Both the position numbers and the translations under genes were made by a program. Positions 43,223-51,049 of a DNA stretch of 51,049 nt are shown here, one piece after another. Within the stretch, counting starts at the first letter, position 1; each line of letters begins with the position of its first letter. Where the stretch lies: positions 1 through 51,049 of the forward strand of contig CADCUR010000254.1 of NCBI GenBank assembly GCA_902805935.1, in the 5' to 3' direction. The stretch is from an uncultured Pyrinomonadaceae bacterium. GTDB taxonomy: Bacteria; Acidobacteriota; Blastocatellia; Pyrinomonadales; Pyrinomonadaceae. The notes below the pieces were generated by a model. It saw only the letters and a program-made list of their open reading frames with translations. It was not told the origin of the DNA and searched no databases.

Positions 43223-43499
43223 TTGCGACGGTTTTGAAAGGGGCGACAATGCCGAACTTAAGGAAAACTTTTTCCGATTAAAATCATTACCTTTTTTGTA
43301 TGTTCATTTACAAAGAAAAAGTCAATGAAATCACTTTCGCTATATCTCGACTAAATTAAGCAGCGCTTTATGAAACGCAGTTTTACTTGCCATGAACAAC
43401 AAGAAAGTATATTATCAGTTCGCCTTTAAAGTCACTCCTTGACTAATTTACCTTAATTAGAAATCGAAAACTTAAAAATTAAATACCGGAGAACTAGAA
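43223..43499. other. Non-coding gap after glnE
   Basis: 277 nt. A/T-rich, with no clear terminator after glnE. A GGAG ribosome site (43488-43491) stands before the next gene. No gene or repeat array seen. Confidence 0.5.
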
Positions 43500-44261
43500 A
43501 TGAAAAAACTTCTATCATTGTTCCTGACCATTCTGTTTTTACAAAGCGCTTTTTGTTTTGTTTTGTTACCGACGAAAGTTTCGGCGCGTAATACAGCCGC
43601 CCGATCTTTTCAGCAGGAAATCCTCACCAATCAATCGGTTATTGATATGGTCGGGTCAAAATTTTCTGAGGAACTTATTATCGCCAAAATCAAATCGTCG
43701 AGAAATTCTTTCGACACTTCGGCGGCGGCTTTGCAGCAACTAAAAAAAGTCGGCGTGTCCGATGCAGTGATTCTGGCGATGGTGCAGAAAGCATCGGGAA
43801 TGGAGATGACGACGAGCGGCGCGACGGCGACGCTGACGATTCCCGACGGAACCGAACTTAAGATTATGACGACCGAAGACATCAGCGGTCAAAAAGTCGT
43901 CGAAGGCGATCCGCTGACGTTCAAGGTTGCAGAAGACGTGAAAGTCAGCACCACTGTCGTCATCGCCAAAGACGTCATCGTTAAAGGAACGGTTTCGAGC
44001 GCCAAGAAAAAAGGTTTTATGGGCAAAGGCGGCGAACTGAGCGTCCGTATCGAATCCACGCAAACCGTTGACGGTCAAAAGGTAAAACTGCGCGCCTCAA
44101 AGAGCGGCGCGGGCGGCGACAATATGGGTTCGACAGTCGCCTTAACGGTTTTGTTCGGACCGCTCGGCTTGCTACGCAAAGGCAAAGAAGCCAAAATCAA
44201 AGCCGGAACGATTCTGACCGCTTACACAGACGAAGCTAAAAACGTCACGGCTGCCAACTAA
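43500..44261 (+). CDS. Secreted protein of unknown function
   Basis: 253 residues with a signal peptide (about 1-30, ending VSARN). Residues ~40-95 (LTNQSVIDMVGSKFSEELIIAKIKSS...AILAMV) form a short helical segment like those often found in Acidobacteriota exported proteins. Residues ~105-245 are beta-rich with AKDVIVKGTVSSAKKKGFMG and GELSVRIESTQTVDGQKV, then a hydrophobic VALTVLFGPLGLL. Function unknown. Confidence 0.75.
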   Translation: MKKLLSLFLTILFLQSAFCFVLLPTKVSARNTAARSFQQEILTNQSVIDMVGSKFSEELIIAKIKSSRNSFDTSAAALQQLKKVGVSDAVILAMVQKASGMEMTTSGATATLTIPDGTELKIMTTEDISGQKVVEGDPLTFKVAEDVKVSTTVVIAKDVIVKGTVSSAKKKGFMGKGGELSVRIESTQTVDGQKVKLRASKSGAGGDNMGSTVALTVLFGPLGLLRKGKEAKIKAGTILTAYTDEAKNVTAAN

Positions 44262-44419
44262 ACATTCTGTCGCGCAAGTTTTTAACGGGCGAGAACCGCG
44301 CTTCAGCGTCGCACTCATTGATTGGGGCGACGCTTTCTCTTTGCGCGAACAATGTTGCGAAAAAATAAAGCGACAAGTTATGCTGAAAATGAATCGAATA
44401 AATTAATTTGAAAATCGGC

Positions 44420-45496
44420 ATGATGAAATCCTTCAAAATCAGAAACATCGAAATCAATCCGCCGCTCGTTCTTTCGCCGATGGCGGGCGTGACCGATTAT
44501 TCGTTTCGGCGCCTGGCGAAAAGTTGCGGCGGAATCGGGCTGACGGTTTCAGAATTTATCTCGGTCGAAGGTTTAACGCGCAACAATCCGAAGGCGCGGC
44601 GGCAGATGCGTTTTTGGGAAATGGAACGCCCGTTTGCCGTGCAGATTTTCGGCGGGCAAATCGAGCGGATGCGAATGGCAGCGGAAATCGCCGAAGAAGT
44701 CGGCGCGGATATTTTGGACATCAACTGCGGCTGTCCCGCGCCGAAAGTCGTCAAAAATGGCGGCGGTTCAGGGTTGTTAAAAGACTTGCCGCGACTGGAG
44801 ACGATTCTCAAGGAAATCAAACGAACAATTACAATTCCGCTGACGTTAAAATTTCGCGCCGGTTACACCGATACGACTTTGAATTTTTTGGATGTGGCGC
44901 GCCTTGCCGAAGACTGCGGCGTAGAACACTTACAGCTTCACGGGCGCACAAAGGAACAAGGTTATAAAGGTCTTGCGAATTGGGATTATGTGCGGCAGGT
45001 TAAAGAGGCGGTAAAAATTCCCGTCTCCGGCAGCGGCGATGTCGTGTCAATCGAGGGCGCGCTGAAAAAATGGCGCGATACCCGTTGCGACGGCATCTTA
45101 ATCGGACGCGGCGCGATGCAAAACCCTTGGATTTTTCGGCAAATCGAAGACGTTCTGGCTGGACGCGAACCTTTTCAGCCGACGCTCGAAGATAAACAGC
45201 GAGTTTTGCTCGAATACTTTGAAATGCTGCGCGAAGATATGCCGGAACTTCCCGCCATCGGAAAAATGAAACAACTCGCCGGGCAATTCACGAAAGGGCT
45301 GGTCGGCGGAGCGCAGTTTCGCCAGACGCTTTATCACTCGCATTCGGTCGCCGAGGTTTTGGATAACATCGGAGTTTATTTTGAAACGCTGAATGCGGGC
45401 GACGTTTACGGCGACGGCTCAATCGAAACAGATAAAGATTTAGAATTTGAATCGTGCGCGGCGGAAGAATCCTGTGAAGCGGCAGCCGCGCATTAA
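44420..45496 (+). CDS. dusB: tRNA-dihydrouridine synthase (DusB type)
   Basis: 358 residues from the ATG before MKSFKIRN (a TTG four codons upstream is unlikely). TIM-barrel flavoenzyme that reduces specific uridines of tRNA D-loops. LSPMAGVTDYSFR, NCGCPAPKVVKNGGGSGLL with the catalytic Cys, VSGSGDV and GILIGRGAMQNPWIF are family motifs. The C-terminal ~40 residues are an acidic extension (ETDKDLEFESCAAEES). Confidence 0.95.
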   Translation: MMKSFKIRNIEINPPLVLSPMAGVTDYSFRRLAKSCGGIGLTVSEFISVEGLTRNNPKARRQMRFWEMERPFAVQIFGGQIERMRMAAEIAEEVGADILDINCGCPAPKVVKNGGGSGLLKDLPRLETILKEIKRTITIPLTLKFRAGYTDTTLNFLDVARLAEDCGVEHLQLHGRTKEQGYKGLANWDYVRQVKEAVKIPVSGSGDVVSIEGALKKWRDTRCDGILIGRGAMQNPWIFRQIEDVLAGREPFQPTLEDKQRVLLEYFEMLREDMPELPAIGKMKQLAGQFTKGLVGGAQFRQTLYHSHSVAEVLDNIGVYFETLNAGDVYGDGSIETDKDLEFESCAAEESCEAAAAH

Positions 45497-45520
45497 CAAG
45501 ATTCGTTGACGGGAAATTTT

Positions 45521-45973
45521 ATGAAAATCTGCTTTGTTTTAACGATTGTTTTATTTTCATCTTTACTATCACAAGCACAGACAATCAAAAAATCTTCCGC
45601 ACTGGCAAGCGCGCCAGCAGGAGCAGCAGTCAAATCCACTGCCGCTTACGCCGAAGTTCTCTTGCGAAAAACCGAACGCGAATCGGAACTCGAAGAATTT
45701 CTGCTCGATTATACTGAAGAATTCCCGAAGGTTAAGGAAATCAAATTCGAGCTTGGTCTATTGCAAAAAGAGTTAGACAAAATTACGGTGGTCAACGCTT
45801 CTGACTCGGGCAAACTAACATTGGCTTTGGGAAAATTGATCGTGCGAAAAACCGAAATCGAAACGGATTTGTGGAATCTGCGGCGGCAGTATGCGGACGA
45901 CCATCCGGAAGTGAAACGCGCCCGGCGCAAAGCGGAAGTTTACGAACGGGCGATCAAAGAAATTCTTTTTTAA
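45521..45973 (+). CDS. Small secreted coiled-coil protein with internal duplication
   Basis: 150 residues from the ATG before KICFVLTIV; signal peptide about 1-19. The mature part contains two related ~45-residue segments: LLRKTERESELEEFLLDYTEEFPKVKEI and LIVRKTEIETDLWNLRRQYADDHPEVKRA (each RKTExExxL...Y..(E/D)(E/H)P(K/E)VK). This pattern is like the helical hairpin of polysaccharide chain-length/GumC-type proteins, but without their membrane parts. Function unknown. Lies between dusB and the next secreted protein, same strand. Confidence 0.7.
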   Translation: MKICFVLTIVLFSSLLSQAQTIKKSSALASAPAGAAVKSTAAYAEVLLRKTERESELEEFLLDYTEEFPKVKEIKFELGLLQKELDKITVVNASDSGKLTLALGKLIVRKTEIETDLWNLRRQYADDHPEVKRARRKAEVYERAIKEILF

Positions 45974-45977
45974 GTTT

Positions 45978-47504
45978 ATGAGACGAAATTTTTCTTCAAT
46001 CACTCTGCTCGTCTTGCTGATGACAGCGGCGACAATGAACGCGGCGCAATCGCCGGACAAAATCTTAAAACAGGCGACGCGAGCTTTAGGCGGCGAAAAG
46101 GTTTTGCAGTCGGTTAAATCCTGGCGGAAAACGGGAACAATAACCAGGCTCAAAGACGGCGCGAGCGGCAACTTCAAGGAACAAGCCGCGCAGCCGAATC
46201 TCTATAACGCCGCTTTTGATTTGAACGGTTTTGAAACGGAAACCGGCTTTAACGGCAAATCCGGCTGGACACGCAATTCGCGCGACGGTCTGCGAACTTT
46301 GACGGGCGAAGCGAGCCGCGATTTCGGGGCGGAAGCCGTTTATCGAAACGCGCGTTGGTTCAATTACAAAAAGAATAAATCGAAAGTCGTCGCGGGCGGA
46401 AAATCGGTCGTGAACGGAAAATCCGCCACACTGTTTGTTCTGACAACCCCTAAAGGCGTTTCCGTAAAAATATATTTCGACGCGGCGAGCGGGCTGCCGA
46501 TTCGTGAAGAAATTCCGGCGGGCGATTCGACGAGCGTTTCCGATTTCAGCAATTTCCGCCAGGTAAACGGCGTGCAGGAACCGTTTCTGATTACAAAAAG
46601 AATCGGTGAAGAGGTTTATGAAATAAAGCTCGATCAAATCGCGTACAACGTTTCAATTTCCAAAGAAGATTTTGATTTTCCGAAAGTCTCCGGCGAACCG
46701 CTGCCCGATATTCCGTCGCTTCTTAAAGAATTACAGGCGAACGAAGACCGCATTGAAGCGATTTTAGAAGATTACTCATTCACGCAAAAAAGCACGAGCC
46801 GCGAACTCGGCAAAGACGGCGTTTTGCACGAAAAAGAATCCGAAACGTTTCAGCTTTCGTTTTACAAAGGCAACCGAATTCGTCGTCTGATTGAAAAAAA
46901 CGGCAAGTCGCTGTCAGAGAAAGAACAGGCTGATGAAGATAAAAACGTGCAAAAGCGCGTTGCGGAAATCGAAAAGGAAATCGCTAAAAAAGAAGCCCGC
47001 GCCGCCGTCGCGCAGACGAAAACCGGCACGCCCGACGAAGACAACCGGCGCATTTCAATCGCCGAAGTTTTGCGGGCTTCGCGGCTAGTCAATCCGCGCC
47101 GCGAACGCTTTCGCGGACGCGATGTCGTCGTCTTCGATTTCGAGCCGAACCCCGATTTTGACTTTAAAAACGCGAAAAGTTTTCTGAAATTTTTCGGCAA
47201 AACGGCGGGCGTAATGTGGATTGATGAAAAAGATAAACAAGTAGCGCGTCTCGAAGCCGTCTTGTTTGACAACTTCAAAATCGGCGGCGGATTTCTCGCC
47301 AATCTGAAAAAAGGCGCGTCGTTCGCTCTCGAACAAGAGCGCGTGGGCGACGAAATCTGGCTGCCGTCGGTCGCCGACGTTAATCTCTCCGTTAAAGTCC
47401 TACTCGTCAAAGGCATCAACGTCAATCAAATCGTCAAATCCTACGACTACCGGAAATTTAAGACTGAAATCAAAGACTCGAAAGTTGACGAGATAAAAAA
47501 TTAG
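45978..47504 (+). CDS. Secreted two-module protein, LolA/outer-membrane-lipoprotein-sorting-like
   Basis: 508 residues with a signal peptide (about 1-23, TMNAAQ). Residues ~25-235 read like the LolA/LppX-type half-barrel seen in many exported acidobacterial proteins (ALGGEKVLQSVKSWRKTGTITR start, then strands ending KEDFDFP). A charged segment (~240-360) with coiled-coil character leads to a second beta module (~365-508) with GRDVVVFDFEPN and IWLPSV. A hydrophobic-ligand or envelope role is possible but not shown. Follows the preceding gene by 4 nt. Confidence 0.7.
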   Translation: MRRNFSSITLLVLLMTAATMNAAQSPDKILKQATRALGGEKVLQSVKSWRKTGTITRLKDGASGNFKEQAAQPNLYNAAFDLNGFETETGFNGKSGWTRNSRDGLRTLTGEASRDFGAEAVYRNARWFNYKKNKSKVVAGGKSVVNGKSATLFVLTTPKGVSVKIYFDAASGLPIREEIPAGDSTSVSDFSNFRQVNGVQEPFLITKRIGEEVYEIKLDQIAYNVSISKEDFDFPKVSGEPLPDIPSLLKELQANEDRIEAILEDYSFTQKSTSRELGKDGVLHEKESETFQLSFYKGNRIRRLIEKNGKSLSEKEQADEDKNVQKRVAEIEKEIAKKEARAAVAQTKTGTPDEDNRRISIAEVLRASRLVNPRRERFRGRDVVVFDFEPNPDFDFKNAKSFLKFFGKTAGVMWIDEKDKQVARLEAVLFDNFKIGGGFLANLKKGASFALEQERVGDEIWLPSVADVNLSVKVLLVKGINVNQIVKSYDYRKFKTEIKDSKVDEIKN

Positions 47505-47531
47505 TTTTGCGGTTTCAATTTGGCTTTCGCG

Positions 47532-47570
47532 TTTCAGCAGCGGTTTTGACAATCAAAACCGCTGCTGAAA
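47532..47570. terminator. Perfect 18-bp hairpin between convergent genes
   Basis: 47532-47549 and 47553-47570 are exact reverse complements with a 3-nt loop (CAA). Followed by TTATTATA on the plus strand. Located 27 nt after the stop of the upstream secreted-protein gene and 4 nt before the stop of the SET gene. Confidence 0.85.
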
Positions 47571-47573
47571 TTA

Positions 47574-48008
47574 TTATACCGGGTGAGCCGTTACGGATTG
47601 AGATGCTTCCGAAACCGGAATTCGGTATATGCCGAGCGTCCAGTCCAAATCAAAAAGCGCGTAATCGCAAGTCAGTTCCTCGCCTGCATTTATATTTCGG
47701 CGAGTAATGGTTAAATCTTCTTCTTCACCCGAATAAATATCAAAACAATTCGGGTTTTCGGAATGATTGAAAAAACGCGCGTCGTCGCCGCATAAAACAT
47801 ACAAACCCGAATGTTTTTCCCGGTAACTGTATTTACGAATTTGCTCGCGCGCGCTTTCCGTTAATAGCTCGATTCGTTCTTCGGCAAAGCGCAAATCAAT
47901 TAATTCGTGAAATTTCCAGATTACCGTGCCTTCGCGAATAAATTCGTCGGCGAACAAGCCGATGCCGTGGATCGGGCTGACATCGAGTTTGGTTTTGACC
48001 AGTAACAT
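47574..48008 (-). CDS. Stand-alone SET-domain protein (putative lysine methyltransferase)
   Basis: 144 residues that make up little more than a SET domain. GIGLFADEFIREGTVIW (about 15-31) is the first SET strand pair, RFFNHSENPNC (78-88) the SAM-binding NHS motif, and AGEELTCDY (108-116) the pseudoknot GEELTxDY with catalytic Tyr. No pre- or post-SET cysteines except Cys88. Bacterial SET proteins can methylate lysine in proteins; target unknown. Third gene of the ATP-grasp/decarboxylase unit, 18 nt after the transglutaminase-like gene. Confidence 0.85.
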   Translation of the reverse strand: MLLVKTKLDVSPIHGIGLFADEFIREGTVIWKFHELIDLRFAEERIELLTESAREQIRKYSYREKHSGLYVLCGDDARFFNHSENPNCFDIYSGEEEDLTITRRNINAGEELTCDYALFDLDWTLGIYRIPVSEASQSVTAHPV

Positions 48009-48026
48009 TTGAAATTCACCCGTTTA

Positions 48027-48701
48027 TTAATTTACATTCGTCCATCGCCACGCATCAAAACGATGTTTTCCCCAAGTAAAACTCGCGTCTGGAGACAGGT
48101 TAAAAGCCGAAAGGCGAATTGCCAATAACGCGCCGTAACCGTCTTTCGAGTTCGGGTCAACCCACCAGCCCGCGCTCGCGTCCCAGATTTTAATTTCGCC
48201 GTCGCCCGCCTCAATCGCGCAGCCTTCGTGGTAAATCAAATCGTTGTTCATCCAACGAAGCTGTTCGCTCGTCTCATTCCAGCTATTTGACCATTGACTG
48301 GTCGAGGCTTCGGAATATCTCTGAACCATTTGCAGGCGATAGTTTTTTACGCCGCGGGCAGTGAAAACCGTCGAAGCCAGCGCTGCCAGCGCGCCGCAGT
48401 CGAGCGTTTTCTTTCGCACGGCTTCGCACCAGTAAATCGGAAACGACGACGCGCCCCAATTAAATTTCAGGCGCAGCCAGCGCGGTCCGGTCAAAATGCT
48501 CGCGCCGCCGAGTTCGGAAAAATCCGTCGAGGTAATCCATTCGCGCGCGATTTCACAGCACATTTTCCCGTGATGCGAAATCTCCGAAGCATGCCAATCC
48601 TGCCATTTTTCATAAACCTCTGCCGATTTATGAAAGCCATTGCCGTTTGTTTCGATATTTTTTGTTTCGACTGTTGCCGTTTTAACCGCGTCCGAATACA
48701 T
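48027..48701 (-). CDS. Transglutaminase-like cysteine protein in ATP-grasp cluster
   Basis: 224 residues, no signal peptide. A papain/transglutaminase-like triad can be picked out: Cys102 in KKTLDCGALAALAS at a helix start, His158 in LIYHEGCAI on a strand, and Asp174 in IKIWDASAGWWVDP on the next strand. Order and spacing (Cys, ~56, His, 16, Asp) fit the transglutaminase-like superfamily. It may hydrolyse or transfer amide/isopeptide bonds. Its start overlaps the end of the upstream fusion gene by 20 nt, so the two are coupled. Family is inferred from motifs only. Confidence 0.75.
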   Translation of the reverse strand: MYSDAVKTATVETKNIETNGNGFHKSAEVYEKWQDWHASEISHHGKMCCEIAREWITSTDFSELGGASILTGPRWLRLKFNWGASSFPIYWCEAVRKKTLDCGALAALASTVFTARGVKNYRLQMVQRYSEASTSQWSNSWNETSEQLRWMNNDLIYHEGCAIEAGDGEIKIWDASAGWWVDPNSKDGYGALLAIRLSAFNLSPDASFTWGKHRFDAWRWTNVN

Positions 48702-50952
48702 AACTCATACTCCTATCGTAAGCTCCGGCGTCGCAGAAGACGAGAATATCGCCGACCTCCGCCGTTTCGGGCAATTCCACATTCGAGGCGACAATATCGT
48801 GTTCCATACACAGCCTGCCCAAAAGCTGTGTTTTGCCTCGGTCCAAAGATTTCCATCCGCCGTTTTTGCCGTCCTGACACAAAATCCGGTGCGGGTAGAA
48901 AAAATACATCGGAAGCTCGGCAATCGAGCCGTCCACGACGACTTCCTGCCAGCCATCGTTTTGACCGCGAATCTCCAGAATCTGCATCGCCACCGCCATC
49001 GAAGGCTGCGCGAGGGCTTTTCCCGGTTCGGAAAAAATCCGTTTGACGTTCGGGAGAAATTCAGGGATAAGCTCGATTGCCTTGCGGAATTTCTCGCCGG
49101 AATTTTTGCCCAAATCTTCGGGAAACCAGCCGCCGCCAACATCGAGAATTTCGATCAGCCTGCCGGATAACGCTTCGATTGAACCGCACCAGCGAAGAAT
49201 TGATTCAAACAAATGCCACCAATTCCCGACACCGACGTTCGCGCTCGCCATATGGAAATGCACGCCGAATTTGCACTGTTTGGGAATGCGTTTGACGGCT
49301 TCGAGAAGCGTTTCAAAAGTTTCCGGCGTGTCAATCGCAATGCCGAAACGCGAGCGGATATTCGGCGTTCTGATGCGAATGCCGAGAAATTCGGTTTTCA
49401 GTTCGCCGCTTTCGACTTCCGCGATGACTCGATTAAGTTCCTCAATCGAATCGCAGAAAATCGTGTAAAACGAAGCGTCCGACAGCGTTTCGCGGCGCCA
49501 CCATTTCGCCGGACCGTTCAAGATAATCTGTTCGGGTTTGAAACCGGCAGCGAGCGCTTTTTTCACTTCCAAAAGACTAATCGCTTCAGCGAAAAAGCCG
49601 GAATCGTGCGCGAGTTTTACCAGGCGGTCGTCCGGGTTGGTTTTAAAACTGTAAGCATTGATTACCTCGATTTCGTCGGTCGAAAGCTCTTTTGACAACG
49701 TGGCGGCGCGAGCGAAATAATCGGCGGCGGTCGTTTTCAGAAACAAGCTCGCGGGCGTTTGCATCTCCGAAAAATCCATCGCCGCCAGATCGTCAACAAA
49801 TGTTTCTGGAATAATCGTCGGTTGATTTTTCGATTTATTGCCGTTGCCATTACTGACTTGTCCGTTGTCGAAATCGAGTTTATGCAGTCGGTTGGCGAAT
49901 TGAAGAAGTCCAGACGGATGTTTCAGCGAATGACCGATTGCGCCGCCGAACGGTTCGGGCAGCGGCGACAAAGGATATTCGCCGCGCACGGGAATTTCCA
50001 AAACGACTCGCGTAAATTCTTCGCCGGTTGCTATCGATTTCTGCGCTCGAACGCCGGTCGCGCCTTCGATTAAAGCCGCCGGAATGTTGCGCCCGGTTAT
50101 CGTCGAGCCGTGAATCCACGCGGGAAAACGCGGATTTACTTCGAGCAGCCACAATTGATTGTCGGCGTCGCGCACCATTTCCAATTCCGCGCCGCCCGTC
50201 CAATTTATTTGGCGAATCATCTCGCGTAAGGGAACGAGCATTTCCTCTTCGACTTCGGAAACGTCGCCCGCCCAGGTTTTGCTGAGTTCGGTCAAATCGC
50301 GTTTTCGCATTCGGATGCAGTCGAGCAATTCGCCTTGATATGCCGAAAGCGAAATTGATTCTTCGTAACCGGAAACGTGCGATTGCAAAAAGAGTTTGTC
50401 GGTCGCCCACGCGCTCGAAAGTATGCCGCGCATATCTTGAAATCCGCCCCAACCGTGAACCTTGACCGCTTCGTAATACGGACCTTTGAGCCAGACTTTC
50501 CAATCGTGTTCGCGGCAGAAAGCGTGCAAATCCCAATCAGAAAGCTCGGTCGTAACGAACGTCGGGATTTTGACTGGCAAGTATTCGTGCGCTGGAATCG
50601 CCGGTTTTCCGACTTGATTCAAGGCAGAAAGCGGCGGCGTCAGCAAATTCGGATGACCTTCGGGAAAAAGGCTGGCGAACCACATAATTTCCAAATCAAT
50701 ACTGGAAACCCAAAGCGCGCCCGAATCCAAAACCCGTTTTATTTCCCGAGCGTGCGCGTCTAAATTCAATTCGTCCCACGGACGATGCAAAGTAATTTCG
50801 TCAAAGTCCTGCCAGTGAATGCCCGAGCAGCGATTCGAGTATTCGACGCCGATGAGCTCCGCCTGCGGATACGCCTGGCGAAGCGAACGCGCAATGCCGA
50901 TGCCCGGCTGCGGATTAGTTCCGCTGTAAAGTCCGCTGATATAAATTTTCAT
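48682..50952 (-). CDS. ATP-grasp ligase fused to fold-type III PLP-dependent decarboxylase
   Basis: 756 residues, two enzymes in one chain. N-terminal part (1-~360): ATP-grasp fold with KVWLKGPYYEA (nucleotide lysine), FLQSHVSGYEESISL and LEVNPRFPAWIHG, where Glu271 and Asn273 are the expected magnesium ligands. A Gly/Asn linker (~364-378) follows. C-terminal part (~385-756): alanine-racemase-fold barrel plus beta domain, as in DAP/ornithine decarboxylases, with NAYSFKTNP (Lys437 for PLP), ILDVGGGW, SEPGKAL, the catalytic Cys715 (LCMEHD) and DAGAY (Tyr745). Likely joins an amino acid to a carboxylate and decarboxylates it or its product. Ribosome site GGGG lies 6 nt before ATG. Confidence 0.85.
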   Translation of the reverse strand: MKIYISGLYSGTNPQPGIGIARSLRQAYPQAELIGVEYSNRCSGIHWQDFDEITLHRPWDELNLDAHAREIKRVLDSGALWVSSIDLEIMWFASLFPEGHPNLLTPPLSALNQVGKPAIPAHEYLPVKIPTFVTTELSDWDLHAFCREHDWKVWLKGPYYEAVKVHGWGGFQDMRGILSSAWATDKLFLQSHVSGYEESISLSAYQGELLDCIRMRKRDLTELSKTWAGDVSEVEEEMLVPLREMIRQINWTGGAELEMVRDADNQLWLLEVNPRFPAWIHGSTITGRNIPAALIEGATGVRAQKSIATGEEFTRVVLEIPVRGEYPLSPLPEPFGGAIGHSLKHPSGLLQFANRLHKLDFDNGQVSNGNGNKSKNQPTIIPETFVDDLAAMDFSEMQTPASLFLKTTAADYFARAATLSKELSTDEIEVINAYSFKTNPDDRLVKLAHDSGFFAEAISLLEVKKALAAGFKPEQIILNGPAKWWRRETLSDASFYTIFCDSIEELNRVIAEVESGELKTEFLGIRIRTPNIRSRFGIAIDTPETFETLLEAVKRIPKQCKFGVHFHMASANVGVGNWWHLFESILRWCGSIEALSGRLIEILDVGGGWFPEDLGKNSGEKFRKAIELIPEFLPNVKRIFSEPGKALAQPSMAVAMQILEIRGQNDGWQEVVVDGSIAELPMYFFYPHRILCQDGKNGGWKSLDRGKTQLLGRLCMEHDIVASNVELPETAEVGDILVFCDAGAYDRSMSYVFGRG

Positions 50953-51049
50953 AATCCCCTTTGTTCAATTCAATTTACGAATATCGGAATTTGTTTTAAT
51001 TCGTTTTCTTAATTAGTCTCTGTTTCAAGGCTTGCCCAATACGAAGGCG

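Noticed and set aside
44245-44419. Short frames in the gap before dusB
   Set aside because: No ribosome site, no motifs; simple gap sequence.

Overview
The window looks like a chromosome segment of a Gram-negative-type bacterium, most plausibly Acidobacteriota (Blastocatellia/Pyrinomonadaceae-like). This is an inference: no rRNA is present and no search was run. It rests on the complete mreB-mreC-mreD-mrdA-rodA-mrcA elongation cluster, a secreted delta-60/FG-GAP repeat protein, an M28 peptidase with PA-type insert, several secreted proteins of unknown family, and gaps filled with palindromic short-word repeats. Genes are dense and housekeeping genes dominate.

Layout. 1-237: 3' end of an esterase-like gene. 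337-9025: the cell-wall elongation operon on the minus strand, read mreB, mreC, mreD, mrdA (PBP2), rodA, mrcA (PBP1A), with a 21-bp repeat array between mreD and mrdA. 9378-12833: lon, a small heat-shock protein and a CBS-domain protein (proteostasis and signalling). 12965-16359: Rieske protein, HAD phosphatase, PilZ protein, ferredoxin, nadA and a small HTH-like protein. 16443-21585: secreted repeat protein, M28 peptidase and a small secreted protein. 21599-27561: DoxX-like protein, pepP, the queE / beta-lactamase-like / queC operon, a GNAT enzyme and an M16 peptidase.

27677-31710 is the accessory part: a 149-bp MITE-like element with perfect 19-bp terminal inverted repeats, a five-PAS hybrid histidine kinase broken by one in-frame stop, an internally deleted tyrosine-recombinase remnant, and an intact tRNA-Lys(UUU). 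31819-38261 is minus-strand housekeeping: purA, a methyltransferase, a GNAT enzyme, glgA, rho, engB. 38336-39704 holds cyanophycinase and a 5'-truncated isoaspartyl-dipeptidase-like remnant. 40457-43222 is glnE, split by an in-frame TAG about 63 codons before its expected end. 43500-47504 holds dusB and secreted proteins of unknown function.

The most interesting unit is the minus-strand set at 47574-50952: a 756-residue fusion of an ATP-grasp ligase with a fold-type III PLP decarboxylase, a transglutaminase-like protein with a visible Cys/His/Asp triad, and a stand-alone SET-domain protein, in overlapping or tight arrangement. It looks like an undescribed amide/peptide-forming or protein-modifying pathway. 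It may continue upstream beyond the window.

A second theme is repeats: at least ten gaps, and one coding region, carry tandem 7-nt words (or 21-nt = 3x7), different at each locus and often in inverted pairs that form hairpins. Two genes (the hybrid kinase and glnE) each carry one in-frame stop where a glutamate codon would be expected.
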